DNA of 64,000 bases, from positions 62,001-126,000 of the forward strand of contig JASTVH010000008.1 in assembly GCA_042862465.1 (NCBI GenBank), read 5' to 3'. This document shows positions 1-7,256 of the stretch, in pieces. The stretch comes from JASTVH01 sp042862465 (lineage in GTDB: Bacteria > Pseudomonadota > Gammaproteobacteria > Pseudomonadales > Oleiphilaceae). The first letter of the stretch is position 1. Each line of letters starts with the position of its first letter. The notes under the pieces were generated by a model. That model made no database searches. It worked only from the letters and a program-made list of their open reading frames with translations, and was not told the DNA's origin. Position numbers and translations under genes: made by a program.

Positions 1-201
1 TCCCAGATCAAGGCGGTGATCCCCAGCATGCTGTGCCAGATCGTCGACCAGGCGATCCAGATCCACGGCGGTGGTGGCCTCAGCGACGACTTCCCGCTGC
101 CGCTCCTTTACGGCTATGCTCGGGCCTTGCGTCTGGCGGACGGACCGGACGAAGTGCATCGGGCGATGGTGGCGCGACTGGAGCTGCGGAAGTACAAGTA
201 G
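1..201 (+). CDS. acyl-CoA dehydrogenase, C-terminal end (partial)
   Basis: Only the last 66 codons are inside the window; the gene begins upstream. The tail carries the glycine-rich IQIHGGGGLSDDFPL segment and an ALRLADGPDEVHR stretch, which fit the C-terminal helical domain of acyl-CoA dehydrogenases, especially the ACAD10/11 and LvaC-like branch. The enzyme would oxidise or otherwise process an acyl-CoA thioester in the cytoplasm using FAD. An SDR follows 46 bases downstream and an APH-type phosphotransferase after that, so the gene probably belongs to a fatty or hydroxy acid degradation operon. Family assignment is fairly sure; the substrate is unknown. Confidence 0.85.
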   Translation, partial: SQIKAVIPSMLCQIVDQAIQIHGGGGLSDDFPLPLLYGYARALRLADGPDEVHRAMVARLELRKYK

Positions 202-247
202 TCGGAGTATCCGACAAAACAACTTAAAGCAACCATCAAGGACTCCC

Positions 248-1066
248 ATGACCCAACGCATTTTTATCACCGGCGGCGCCAGTGGCCTCGGCAGGGCTAT
301 TGCGCTGCGTTATGCCCGGGAAGGGGCACGCGTCTGTATCGGCGATATCAACCCGGAGCAGGGCGCCGAGACCGAGGAGGCTATTCGCAAGGCCGGGGGC
401 GAGGCGCTGTACCTGGACTGTGACGTCCGCCGCCTGTCCGATCTGGAAAAGGTGTGTGACACCCTGGAGCAGAAGTGGGGTGGCGTGGATATCGTGGTGA
501 ACAACGCCGGCGTTGCGTCGGCGGGCACCATCGAGGACACCACCATCTCCGACTGGGAGTGGATCCTGGATATCAACATCATGGGGGTGGTGCGCGGCTG
601 CAAGGCCTTCACGCCGCTGTTCAAGCGCCAGGGCTCCGGCACCTTCGTCAACGTGGCCTCCATGGCCGGCCTGATGCTGGCGCCGGTGATGAGCAGCTAC
701 AACGTCTCCAAGGCGGGTGTGATCGCGCTGTCCGAAACATTGAGCCAGGAGCTGCGGGACGCCGGCATTCATGTCAGCGTGCTGTGCCCCGCCTTCTTCC
801 AGACCAACCTGGCCAGCACCATGCGCTCGGACATTCCCGGCATCCAGCAGAACGTCAACAAGCTGATGAAGCGCTCGGATATCACCGCCGAGGACGTGGC
901 CCAGTCGGTGTACGATGCGGTGGAAAAGAACGAGTTCTGGATCCTGCCGCACGTGAAGGAACGCCGGATGTGGTATCTCAAACGTTATGCGCCCAAGGCG
1001 TTTGACTGGCTGATGCATCAGGAGAGCAAGCGCTGGATGAAGAAGATGGGTGGAGGTAAAGCGTAG
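248..1066 (+). CDS. SDR family oxidoreductase
   Basis: 272-residue short-chain dehydrogenase. The cofactor motif TGGASGLG lies at residues 8-15, NNAG at 85-88, and the catalytic Ser138, Tyr151 and Lys155 (YNVSK) are present. The C-terminus is longer than in minimal SDRs and ends in a basic helix (KRWMKKMGGGKA), which may touch membrane or lipid substrates; that is inference. The ATG at 248 was chosen because the SDR motif follows at once and AAGGACTCCC lies just upstream; a longer open frame from 71 overlaps the preceding gene. It sits between an acyl-CoA dehydrogenase and a phosphotransferase, the position LvaD-type reductases have in lva-like clusters. It likely oxidises a hydroxyacyl or reduces a ketoacyl intermediate. 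Confidence 0.85.
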   Translation: MTQRIFITGGASGLGRAIALRYAREGARVCIGDINPEQGAETEEAIRKAGGEALYLDCDVRRLSDLEKVCDTLEQKWGGVDIVVNNAGVASAGTIEDTTISDWEWILDINIMGVVRGCKAFTPLFKRQGSGTFVNVASMAGLMLAPVMSSYNVSKAGVIALSETLSQELRDAGIHVSVLCPAFFQTNLASTMRSDIPGIQQNVNKLMKRSDITAEDVAQSVYDAVEKNEFWILPHVKERRMWYLKRYAPKAFDWLMHQESKRWMKKMGGGKA

Positions 1067-1169
1067 GACGTTTGACGTTTCACGTTGGACGTGGAATAAG
1101 CCCAGAGTGCAGGTGCCAGTTCGCTCTGTGCGACAACGTGAAACGTCGAACGTCCAACGTGAAACGCTA
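1067..1169. repeat. heptad repeat pair in inverted orientation
   Basis: Starts at the base after the SDR stop. Left array: four 7-base units (GACGTTT, GACGTTT, CACGTTG, GACGTGG, 1067-1094). Right array: AACGTGA, AACGTCG, AACGTCC, AACGTGA, AACGCTA (1135-1169). A 17-base stretch at 1076-1092 is the exact reverse complement of 1150-1166, so the transcript could fold into a long hairpin. Related arrays occur at about 2953-2987, 7241-7256 and 13821-13919. Confidence 0.85.
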
Positions 1170-1196
1170 CCAGATAAAAACAGGGGACTCTGATTC

Positions 1197-2261
1197 ATGA
1201 CCATGATCGACCAGGCCGTAGACGTACGCGAAGGGGAGGAGCTGGATGTTGCAGCGGTCGACCGCTTCCTCAAGTCGAAGGTGGCCGACCTCCAGGGCGA
1301 GCCGTCAATTCGCCAGTACCCGGGCGGCGCCTCCAACCTGACCTATCAGGTGGACTACCCGGGCCGTTCCTTCGTCCTACGCCGCCCGCCGTTCGGACGC
1401 ATCGCCAAATCAGCCCACGACATGCTGCGCGAAGCCCGCATCATGCAGGCGCTGAAGCCGGTCTATCCCTACGTGCCCAATATCATCGCCATCTGCGACG
1501 ACCACGACGTGCTGGGATGCGATTTCTACGTCATGGAGCGTCTGGAGGGCATCATCCTGCGTCAGGACTTTCCCAAGGAATTGACCCTGGACGAGGCCGA
1601 TACCCGCAAGCTGTGCACCAACGTCATTGACAAGCTGGTGGACCTGCATCAGGTGGATTACCAGGCGGCGGGGCTGGACAACATCGGTAAGGGTGCCGGT
1701 TACGTCAAGCGTCAGATCGACGGCTGGAGCGACCGTTTTCGCAAGGCCCATACTGACGATGTCGGGGACTTCGAGACGGTCATGACCTGGCTGCAGGAGA
1801 AAATGCCCGAGGACGTGGCGACGGTCATTATCCACAATGATTTCCGCTTCGATAACGTCGTCCTCAACCCGGACAACCCGTTTGAAGTGATCGGGGTGCT
1901 GGACTGGGAAATGGCCACCCTGGGCGATCCGCTGATGGATCTGGGCAACAGCCTGGCCTACTGGATCGAAGCCGACGATGAGCAGCAGTTCCAGATGCTG
2001 CGTCGTCAGCCCACCCACCAACCGGGCATGCTGACCCGCAGCGAGGTGGTGGACTATTACCTGGAGCGGACCGGCTTTGAGGTGGAGCGGTTCGACTTCT
2101 ACGAAATCTACGGCCTGTTCCGGCTGGCGGCGATCATTCAGCAGATCTACTACCGCTTCTATCACGGCCAGACCCAGGACAAGCGTTTTGCCATGTTCGG
2201 CCATGCCGCCAACTACCTGGAAAAACGCTGTCAGCGTCTGATCGAGGAGAGCGACCTGTAA
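1197..2261 (+). CDS. phosphotransferase family protein (APH / LvaA / ACAD10-11 kinase-like)
   Basis: 354-residue aminoglycoside-phosphotransferase-fold kinase. The catalytic loop HNDFRFDN is at residues 213-220 and the metal-binding DWE at 236-238; the N-terminal GGASNLTY region serves as the nucleotide loop. This subfamily is not for drug resistance: in bacteria it stands beside acyl-CoA dehydrogenases and, as LvaA or the APH domain of ACAD10/11, phosphorylates 4-hydroxyacyl-CoA. Having the dehydrogenase end (1-201) and an SDR directly upstream supports that role here. The stop overlaps the start of the next gene (TAATG), so the two are translationally coupled. Substrate chain length is unknown. 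Confidence 0.85.
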   Translation: MTMIDQAVDVREGEELDVAAVDRFLKSKVADLQGEPSIRQYPGGASNLTYQVDYPGRSFVLRRPPFGRIAKSAHDMLREARIMQALKPVYPYVPNIIAICDDHDVLGCDFYVMERLEGIILRQDFPKELTLDEADTRKLCTNVIDKLVDLHQVDYQAAGLDNIGKGAGYVKRQIDGWSDRFRKAHTDDVGDFETVMTWLQEKMPEDVATVIIHNDFRFDNVVLNPDNPFEVIGVLDWEMATLGDPLMDLGNSLAYWIEADDEQQFQMLRRQPTHQPGMLTRSEVVDYYLERTGFEVERFDFYEIYGLFRLAAIIQQIYYRFYHGQTQDKRFAMFGHAANYLEKRCQRLIEESDL

Positions 2262-2953
2262 TGGCGACGCTGCACCTGATTCGTCATGGCCAGGCCAGCT
2301 TCGGTCGTTCCAACTACGACCAGCTTTCCGAACGGGGCTGGCAGCAGAGCCGGACCCTGGGGCAGTGGCTGCGTCATACGGTCCAGCCGGGACGTGTTTT
2401 CAGCGGCACCTTGCAGCGTCATCAGGAAACCGCTAGCGGCCTGCGCGAAGGCTTCGGTGACGATTTGCCCGAGGTACTGACGGAGGAGCGGCTCAACGAG
2501 TTCGATCATGAGGTGGTGATCCACCGTTACCGGCCGGAATGGGAAGACAAAAGTGTGATGGCGCGGGAGCTGGGGAAAACCGCAGACCCGGCCAAGGCGT
2601 TCCAAAAGGCGTTCGCCGACGCCATCAGGCGGTGGGTGTCCGGCGACTACGATGCCGACTACGACGAACCCTGGCATGCCTTCCGCAAGCGGGTACTGGC
2701 GGGGCTCGACAGCGTGATTGAACAGGCAGCGGGCAGTAAGCACGTCCTGGTGGTCACTTCCGGCGGCCCGATCACCATCATCATGCAACACCTGTTGAAC
2801 CTGGGCGACCGCGAGGCCCTCAAACTCAATGAAGTCCTGGCCAATGCCAGCGTGACCCGGGTGCTGTTTTCCGGGCCCCGGCGCAGCCTGGCCGTTTTTA
2901 ATAGCTATGAACACCTGGAGCAGGCATCGCCTGATTTGGTGACATTTAGGTGA
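2261..2953 (+). CDS. histidine phosphatase family protein
   Basis: 230-residue phosphoglycerate-mutase-like phosphatase. The nucleophile motif LIRHGQ is at residues 6-11 and the acid region near LNEFDHE at 78-84. Where the family usually has a second histidine (SHGG), this protein reads VTSGGP (165-170), so that histidine is replaced by serine; some family members share this variant, and activity may differ. It is coupled to the upstream kinase by a TAATG overlap, a suggestive kinase-phosphatase pairing in an acyl-CoA operon. A heptad repeat begins at its stop codon. The substrate cannot be told from sequence. Confidence 0.8.
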   Translation: MATLHLIRHGQASFGRSNYDQLSERGWQQSRTLGQWLRHTVQPGRVFSGTLQRHQETASGLREGFGDDLPEVLTEERLNEFDHEVVIHRYRPEWEDKSVMARELGKTADPAKAFQKAFADAIRRWVSGDYDADYDEPWHAFRKRVLAGLDSVIEQAAGSKHVLVVTSGGPITIIMQHLLNLGDREALKLNEVLANASVTRVLFSGPRRSLAVFNSYEHLEQASPDLVTFR

Positions 2954-2987
2954 ACGTCCGACCTCTGACGTCCGACGTCGGACGCTG
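2953..2987. repeat. heptad repeat array
   Basis: Five 7-base units (AACGTCC, GACCTCT, GACGTCC, GACGTCG, GACGCTG) starting at the last base of the phosphatase stop codon. The middle part, ACGTCCGACGTCGGACG, is partly self-complementary. Same unit type as at 1067 and 13821. Confidence 0.75.
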
Positions 2988-3005
2988 ATTTCCAAAGGAG
3001 CAACC

Positions 3006-3779
3006 ATGACTCAGAAAACCGACCTTTTTGACCTGACCGGCAAAGTGGCCCTGGTAACCGGTGCCAGCCGTGGTATTGGCGAGCAGATTGCCCGCACCCT
3101 GGCGGCCTATGGGGCCCATGTGATTGTGTCCAGCCGCAAGCTGGAGGGCTGCGAGAAAGTGGCCAATGCCATCCAGGATGCCGGCGGCAGTGCCGAGGCG
3201 GCAGCCTGCCACATTGGCGAGATGGAACAGATCCAGCAGATCTTCCAGGACATTGAGAGCCAGCATGGCCGGCTTGATATCCTGGTCAACAATGCCGCGA
3301 CCAATCCGCACTTTGGCCCCATCCATGAAACGGATCTGGGCGCGTTCCAGAAGACCGTGGATGTGAATATTCGCGGCTATTTCTTCATGTGTGCCGAGGG
3401 CACCAAGCTGATGAAGAAAAACAACGGCGGCTCCATCGTTAACGTGGCGTCCGTCAACGGCGTGATTCCGGGGCATTTCCAGGGCATCTACTCGATCACC
3501 AAGGCGGCGGTCATCTCCATGACCAAGGCCTTTGCCAAGGAGCTGGGTCAGCAGGGCGTGCGGGTCAATGCGCTGTTGCCGGGCCTGACCGACACCAAGT
3601 TTGCCAGTGCTCTGACCACCAACGAATCCATCAAGAATCAGGCCCTGCAGCACATTCCCATGCATCGGGTGGCCGAGCCGGACGAGATGACCGGCGCCGT
3701 GCTGTATCTGGCATCGGATGCCAGCAGCTACACCACCGGCACCTGCCTCAATGTGGATGGGGGTTATCTGACGGTCTGA
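3006..3779 (+). CDS. SDR family oxidoreductase (FabG-like)
   Basis: 257-residue short-chain dehydrogenase of the classical type: TGASRGIG at residues 18-25, NNAA at 95-98, Ser149, Tyr162 and Lys166. The length and the C-terminal VDGGYLTV ending match 3-ketoacyl reductases and related dehydrogenases. AAAGGAGCAACC lies just before the ATG. It is the last gene of the left-hand acyl-CoA group, separated from the phosphatase by the heptad array, and probably handles a hydroxyacyl or ketoacyl intermediate. Its final 32 bases overlap the convergent gene on the minus strand. Exact substrate unknown. Confidence 0.85.
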   Translation: MTQKTDLFDLTGKVALVTGASRGIGEQIARTLAAYGAHVIVSSRKLEGCEKVANAIQDAGGSAEAAACHIGEMEQIQQIFQDIESQHGRLDILVNNAATNPHFGPIHETDLGAFQKTVDVNIRGYFFMCAEGTKLMKKNNGGSIVNVASVNGVIPGHFQGIYSITKAAVISMTKAFAKELGQQGVRVNALLPGLTDTKFASALTTNESIKNQALQHIPMHRVAEPDEMTGAVLYLASDASSYTTGTCLNVDGGYLTV

Positions 3780-4734
3780 CCGGTGAGGTGTTCGATACCG
3801 GCAGCGTGGTATCGGGCGCCCTGACACCGCTTCCCGGCGGAGCCGTGGCCGGTAGCCACCAGCTCATATCAATGGCTGGTGTGTCCTCGGGAAGGGTCGG
3901 GTTATCCAGCAGGAAAATCAGCCGGGATCCGGCCTTGGCCCGGGCGATCGCTTCCCCGTGGTATTGCCAGAACAACTGCGCAAAACGCCCGTTTTGCTTG
4001 ATTCGGTTCAGCCCCGTTTCCAGCCGTTTGGCCAGCGCTTCATTGTCTCGCCTTACAAAGAAGTACACCGGGAAGGGATAATACAGTGCCAGGTGTGATT
4101 CCACCGCCAGATCCGGAAACCGGGTTCGAAAATGCGCCAGTTCCTCCCAGATTTCATTGACGCCCCTGGGGATATAATCAAACCGGGAACCGACCAGCAT
4201 TCCGAACAGGTTTGAATAGGCAGCGGTATCCACCAGCGCGATCCGGTTGGCCGCATATATCGGGTAATCGGCCCACTGCGGATTAAAACCGGCGATAAAC
4301 TCAGCGCGCAATTCATCCAGGGTACGTACTTTGGCGAAAACGGCTTGCCTCTCCCGCCGGATCATCAGCAGCCGGTAGCCCAGAATGCCACGCAGCAGCG
4401 GTATTCGGACCGGTCGGAATTTGGCTTCCCGCTCGCGGGAGGTAGAGAGGAAGACCACGTCGATGATGCCGTCTTCCAGCAGGTCCAACCCTCTGGCTTC
4501 ACTCACCTCCTTGCCTGTGGCAGGGAAGGGTTGCATACGGTAGGGGCCGTACTTGTCCTCCGTCGCTGATAGCACCAGTTTGAGCAACGCACGGTGGTAC
4601 TGGTAGCGAAAGGCTTTCTGATAATAGCGGATGGTGGTTGCGGTTTCATCAGGCAAGGCCAGGCCCTTTGCAGGGATCAATCCAATGATCACCCAAATGA
4701 TCGTCCACCCCAAACCCCGGTAAAAGCGACTCAT
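3748..4734 (-). CDS. periplasmic substrate-binding-like protein
   Basis: 328-residue protein with an N-terminal hydrophobic signal segment (WTIIWVIIGLIPAKGLA) and a body that reads like a family 3 solute-binding protein; no permease or ATPase gene is adjacent. Such orphan binding proteins often act as sensors or have unknown ligands. ATG at 4734 was chosen; an in-frame TTG nine bases upstream is the alternative. The C-terminus, a Pro/Ser-rich tail ending PSDNPHPH, is encoded by the overlap with the convergent SDR gene, so it may have arisen by stop-codon loss. Ligand unknown. Confidence 0.65.
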   Translation of the reverse strand: MSRFYRGLGWTIIWVIIGLIPAKGLALPDETATTIRYYQKAFRYQYHRALLKLVLSATEDKYGPYRMQPFPATGKEVSEARGLDLLEDGIIDVVFLSTSREREAKFRPVRIPLLRGILGYRLLMIRRERQAVFAKVRTLDELRAEFIAGFNPQWADYPIYAANRIALVDTAAYSNLFGMLVGSRFDYIPRGVNEIWEELAHFRTRFPDLAVESHLALYYPFPVYFFVRRDNEALAKRLETGLNRIKQNGRFAQLFWQYHGEAIARAKAGSRLIFLLDNPTLPEDTPAIDMSWWLPATAPPGSGVRAPDTTLPVSNTSPVRPSDNPHPH

Positions 4735-4836
4735 TCCGGACAAAAATCCTTTTATGTGTTTATGCTATCGAGTGTACGGGTTTTGCTTTCCGTGTACAGT
4801 GACACCCCCCCCACTCGTCAATAAAAAGGCAGGAGC

Positions 4837-5586
4837 ATGGACTGGTTCAGGTTGCTGGGACTCTCGATACTTGCCGGGGCTGCGATTCCCATTGGTGCGG
4901 CCATTGGTCGCTTCCGCTGGATTCACCGGGAGTGGCTGGAGCAGGAGATGCGCCATGGCGTCATTGCCTTTGGGGGTGGTGTGCTGCTCGCGGCTGTGGC
5001 GTTGGTGCTGGTGCCCGAGGGAAGCAAATCACTGTCGATACTCGATACCGTGCTCTGGATGCTTTCGGGAGGCATCTTCTTCTGCGCGATCGATATCCTG
5101 CTGGCACGTTCGCAAACCTCCGCGTCCCAGTTGGTGGCCATGCTGGCGGACTTCCTGCCCGAGGCGATGGCACTGGGGGCGCTGCTGGCCAGCGATGGAA
5201 ACAGCGCGCTGCTGCTCGCTCTACTGATCGCGCTACAGAATCTGCCGGAGGGGTTCAATGCCTACCGGGAACTCGTGGCACAGAACGATCCCCGTCACGT
5301 TCACCGTGGGCGTGTGGCCCAGGGGTTGTCACCCAATCGCGTGTTATTCATGTTCCTGTTGCTGGTGCTGGTCGGGCCGGCGGCGGCGCTCTTTGGGCAC
5401 CTCGTACTGTCTGAAATGCCCTGGACCCTGGGGGGGCTCATGCTCTTCGCCTCCGGCGGGATCCTCTACCTGACCTTCCAGGACCTCGCCCCTCAATCCA
5501 GACTGGAGCGCCACTGGGCGCCGCCTCTGGGGGCAGTGTGCGGTTTCCTGTTGGGGTTGGTGGGTCACCTCATGCTCAAGGGCTGA
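4837..5586 (+). CDS. ZIP-family metal transporter
   Basis: 249-residue integral membrane protein with about eight hydrophobic segments. The paired ZIP signatures are visible: LPEAMALG in the fourth helix region (around residue 108) and QNLPEGF in the fifth (around 137), corresponding to the HNxPEG metal-site motif with Gln in place of His. ZIP proteins carry zinc, iron or manganese into the cytoplasm. The His-to-Gln change may shift metal preference; that is inference. AGGAGC lies directly before the ATG at 4837. It stands alone on the plus strand. Confidence 0.75.
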   Translation: MDWFRLLGLSILAGAAIPIGAAIGRFRWIHREWLEQEMRHGVIAFGGGVLLAAVALVLVPEGSKSLSILDTVLWMLSGGIFFCAIDILLARSQTSASQLVAMLADFLPEAMALGALLASDGNSALLLALLIALQNLPEGFNAYRELVAQNDPRHVHRGRVAQGLSPNRVLFMFLLLVLVGPAAALFGHLVLSEMPWTLGGLMLFASGGILYLTFQDLAPQSRLERHWAPPLGAVCGFLLGLVGHLMLKG

Positions 5587-5598
5587 CCCGCCAACACC

Positions 5599-5646
5599 TT
5601 AGTTATTGCTGGGAATGGCGACGAGTTCGTCGATCTCGTGTTCCAT
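5599..5646 (-). CDS. possible 15-residue small ORF with strong ribosome site
   Basis: Minus-strand ATG preceded by CAGGAGG four bases away, encoding MEHEIDELVAIPSNN and a TAA stop. The ribosome site is one arm of a perfect 10-base inverted repeat. No similarity is recognised; it lacks the Glu/Tyr pattern of a PqqA precursor even though a PQQ-type dehydrogenase lies upstream on the same strand. Expression is not shown by the sequence alone. Confidence 0.3.
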   Translation of the reverse strand: MEHEIDELVAIPSNN

Positions 5647-5648
5647 GG

Positions 5649-5696
5649 AACCTCCTGCTTTTGGTTAACGGTTGATCAAAGTTTAGGCAGGAGGTT
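5649..5696 (-). promoter_or_regulatory. inverted repeat that could hide a ribosome site
   Basis: AACCTCCTGC at 5649-5658 and its exact reverse complement GCAGGAGGTT at 5687-5696 are separated by 28 bases. On the minus strand the downstream arm contains the AGGAGG of the 15-codon ORF, so folding would mask it. It could equally be a fortuitous duplication of an AGGAGG block. Confidence 0.35.
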
Positions 5697-5746
5697 GGAG
5701 TTTGTCTGGTCCACCTTAGTCTAAATCCGTGACTTATTACTGATTT

Positions 5747-6853
5747 TTAAGGTGAAGTCAGTCGCAGTATTTGCCCGTTCGCGGCATCGGTCAGCAACCA
5801 GAGTGTGCCATCCGGGGCGTCGATGACCGCCCGGATGCGGCTGTGCAGATCTTCCAGAAGCGCTTCCTCTTCCCTCAGCTTCTCGCCCTCAAACCGCAGG
5901 CGCACCAGTTTTTGGCCTGCCAGTGCGCCGACAAACACATCGCCCTGCCACTGGGGGAAGGCATCGCCGCTGTAGAAGGCCATGCCGGAGGGCGCGATGG
6001 ACGGGTCCCAGTAGTGAAGTGGTTGCGCCATGCCGGGGGCGTGGGTCTTTTCACTGATGATGGAGCCGTCGTAGTCGATGCCGTAGGTAATCTTCGGCCA
6101 ACCGTAATTGACGCCCTTGCGGATGATGTTGACCTCGTCCCCCCCGCGGGGGCCGTGCTCGTGTTCCCACACCGCCCCGGTGTCAGGATGCAGGGCCATT
6201 CCCTGGGGATTGCGGACGCCGTAGGCAAAGATCTCGGGACGGGCATCGGACCGGTTCACGAAGGGATTGTCCGCCGGCACGCTGCCGTCGGCATTGAGGC
6301 GAATGATGCTGCCGGCATGGTGGGTCAGGTTCTGGGCATTGCTCTTGGTGCCGCGATCGCCGACCGAGAGATACACGTGGCCCTCGCGGTCAAAAACAAT
6401 CCGCCCGCCAAAATGATGCCGGGTCGGTTCCCGGGGCAGGGCCTCGAACAGCACCTCCCGGTCCTTGAGCACACCATCGCGGTATTGGGCCCGGGCCAGT
6501 CGGGTGGTCAGGCCATCCTCGCCGCGATGGGCATAGCTGAAGTAGAGCCAGTGGTTGTGTGCGAAGTCCGGGTGCAGGGCCAGATCCAACAGGCCGCCCT
6601 GGCCCACCGCAGCGACGGCGGGCACGCCTTCCACCGGATCCGGGTCGAGTTTTCCGTCTTTCAGCAACCGCAGTCGGCCGGCCCGTTCGCTGACCAGGGC
6701 ATTGCCATTGGGCAAAAAAACCAGACTCCAGGGGTGCTCCAGTCCCTCGGCTATCTGTTCCACCCGTAATGTCGGGGCACCCCCCGCCGCCGTTGACAAC
6801 AGCAGGGTCAGGGCTGCCACCATGATCGCAACGAATGGGTTGATTGGGGTCAT
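5747..6853 (-). CDS. PQQ-dependent sugar dehydrogenase (Asd/YliI family)
   Basis: 368-residue periplasmic protein: an N-terminal signal peptide (VAALTLLLSTAAGGA) then a six-bladed propeller of the GSDH type. Typical pieces are EHPWSLVFLPNGNALVSER, LHPDFAHNHWLYFSYA, HHFGGRIVFD, the GDRGTKSNAQ block and EHGPRGGDEVN. Members oxidise aldose sugars with PQQ, although substrate range varies and some do not need PQQ. AAGGAGAACC precedes the ATG. No PQQ biosynthesis genes are in the window, so PQQ would be made elsewhere or taken up. It is a single-gene unit divergent from dodecin. Confidence 0.9.
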   Translation of the reverse strand: MTPINPFVAIMVAALTLLLSTAAGGAPTLRVEQIAEGLEHPWSLVFLPNGNALVSERAGRLRLLKDGKLDPDPVEGVPAVAAVGQGGLLDLALHPDFAHNHWLYFSYAHRGEDGLTTRLARAQYRDGVLKDREVLFEALPREPTRHHFGGRIVFDREGHVYLSVGDRGTKSNAQNLTHHAGSIIRLNADGSVPADNPFVNRSDARPEIFAYGVRNPQGMALHPDTGAVWEHEHGPRGGDEVNIIRKGVNYGWPKITYGIDYDGSIISEKTHAPGMAQPLHYWDPSIAPSGMAFYSGDAFPQWQGDVFVGALAGQKLVRLRFEGEKLREEEALLEDLHSRIRAVIDAPDGTLWLLTDAANGQILRLTSP

Positions 6854-6986
6854 GTGAAGGTTCTCCTTAACCGGTTTGGCTGAGTTATTTTGTACAGGTA
6901 ATCAGAGGGCTTTGACCATCCCCAATTGAACTACCATGAGATTGGAGACGTAGTCGCAATTGAACGAAGCGAACAAGGAGAGAACG

Positions 6987-7202
6987 ATGTCGGATCATCA
7001 TGTGTACAAGAAAGTCGAAATGGTGGGGTCTTCGCGTAAAAGCATTGAGGACGCGATCGAGAATGCCGTGGCCGAGTGCTCCAAATCCCTGAACCACGTG
7101 GAGTGGTTCGAGGTTCAGGAGACCCGGGGCCATGTGGAGAACGGCAAGGTGGGGCACTATCAGGTGGTGTTGAAAGTGGGCTTCCGGATCGAGGACAGCT
7201 GA
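6987..7202 (+). CDS. dodecin family flavin-binding protein
   Basis: 71-residue protein starting MSDHHVYKKVEMVGSS, matching dodecin in length and in the order strand-helix-strand-strand; the conserved VEWFEVQETRG segment carries the flavin-stacking tryptophan. Dodecins form hollow dodecamers that store or buffer flavin in the cytoplasm. The start at 6987 was preferred to an upstream in-frame ATG at 6960 because AAGGAGAGAACG lies right before it. Its promoter lies in the interval shared with the divergent sugar dehydrogenase gene. Confidence 0.92.
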   Translation: MSDHHVYKKVEMVGSSRKSIEDAIENAVAECSKSLNHVEWFEVQETRGHVENGKVGHYQVVLKVGFRIEDS

Positions 7203-7240
7203 TCTCCCGGCACTTTCCCATTGACGCCGGGCGGCTGGCT

Positions 7241-7256
7241 TCAGACGTCCGACGTC
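7241..7256. repeat. heptad repeat forming the end of the ABC gene
   Basis: On the minus strand GACGTCG and GACGTCT followed by GA, the same unit type as the other arrays. It supplies the last codons and TGA stop of the ABC exporter gene, so the repeat is partly coding here. Confidence 0.6.

Noticed and set aside
5599..5646. PqqA precursor peptide for PQQ synthesis
   Set aside because: The 15-residue product lacks the Glu and Tyr that PqqA needs, and no pqqBCDE genes are present.
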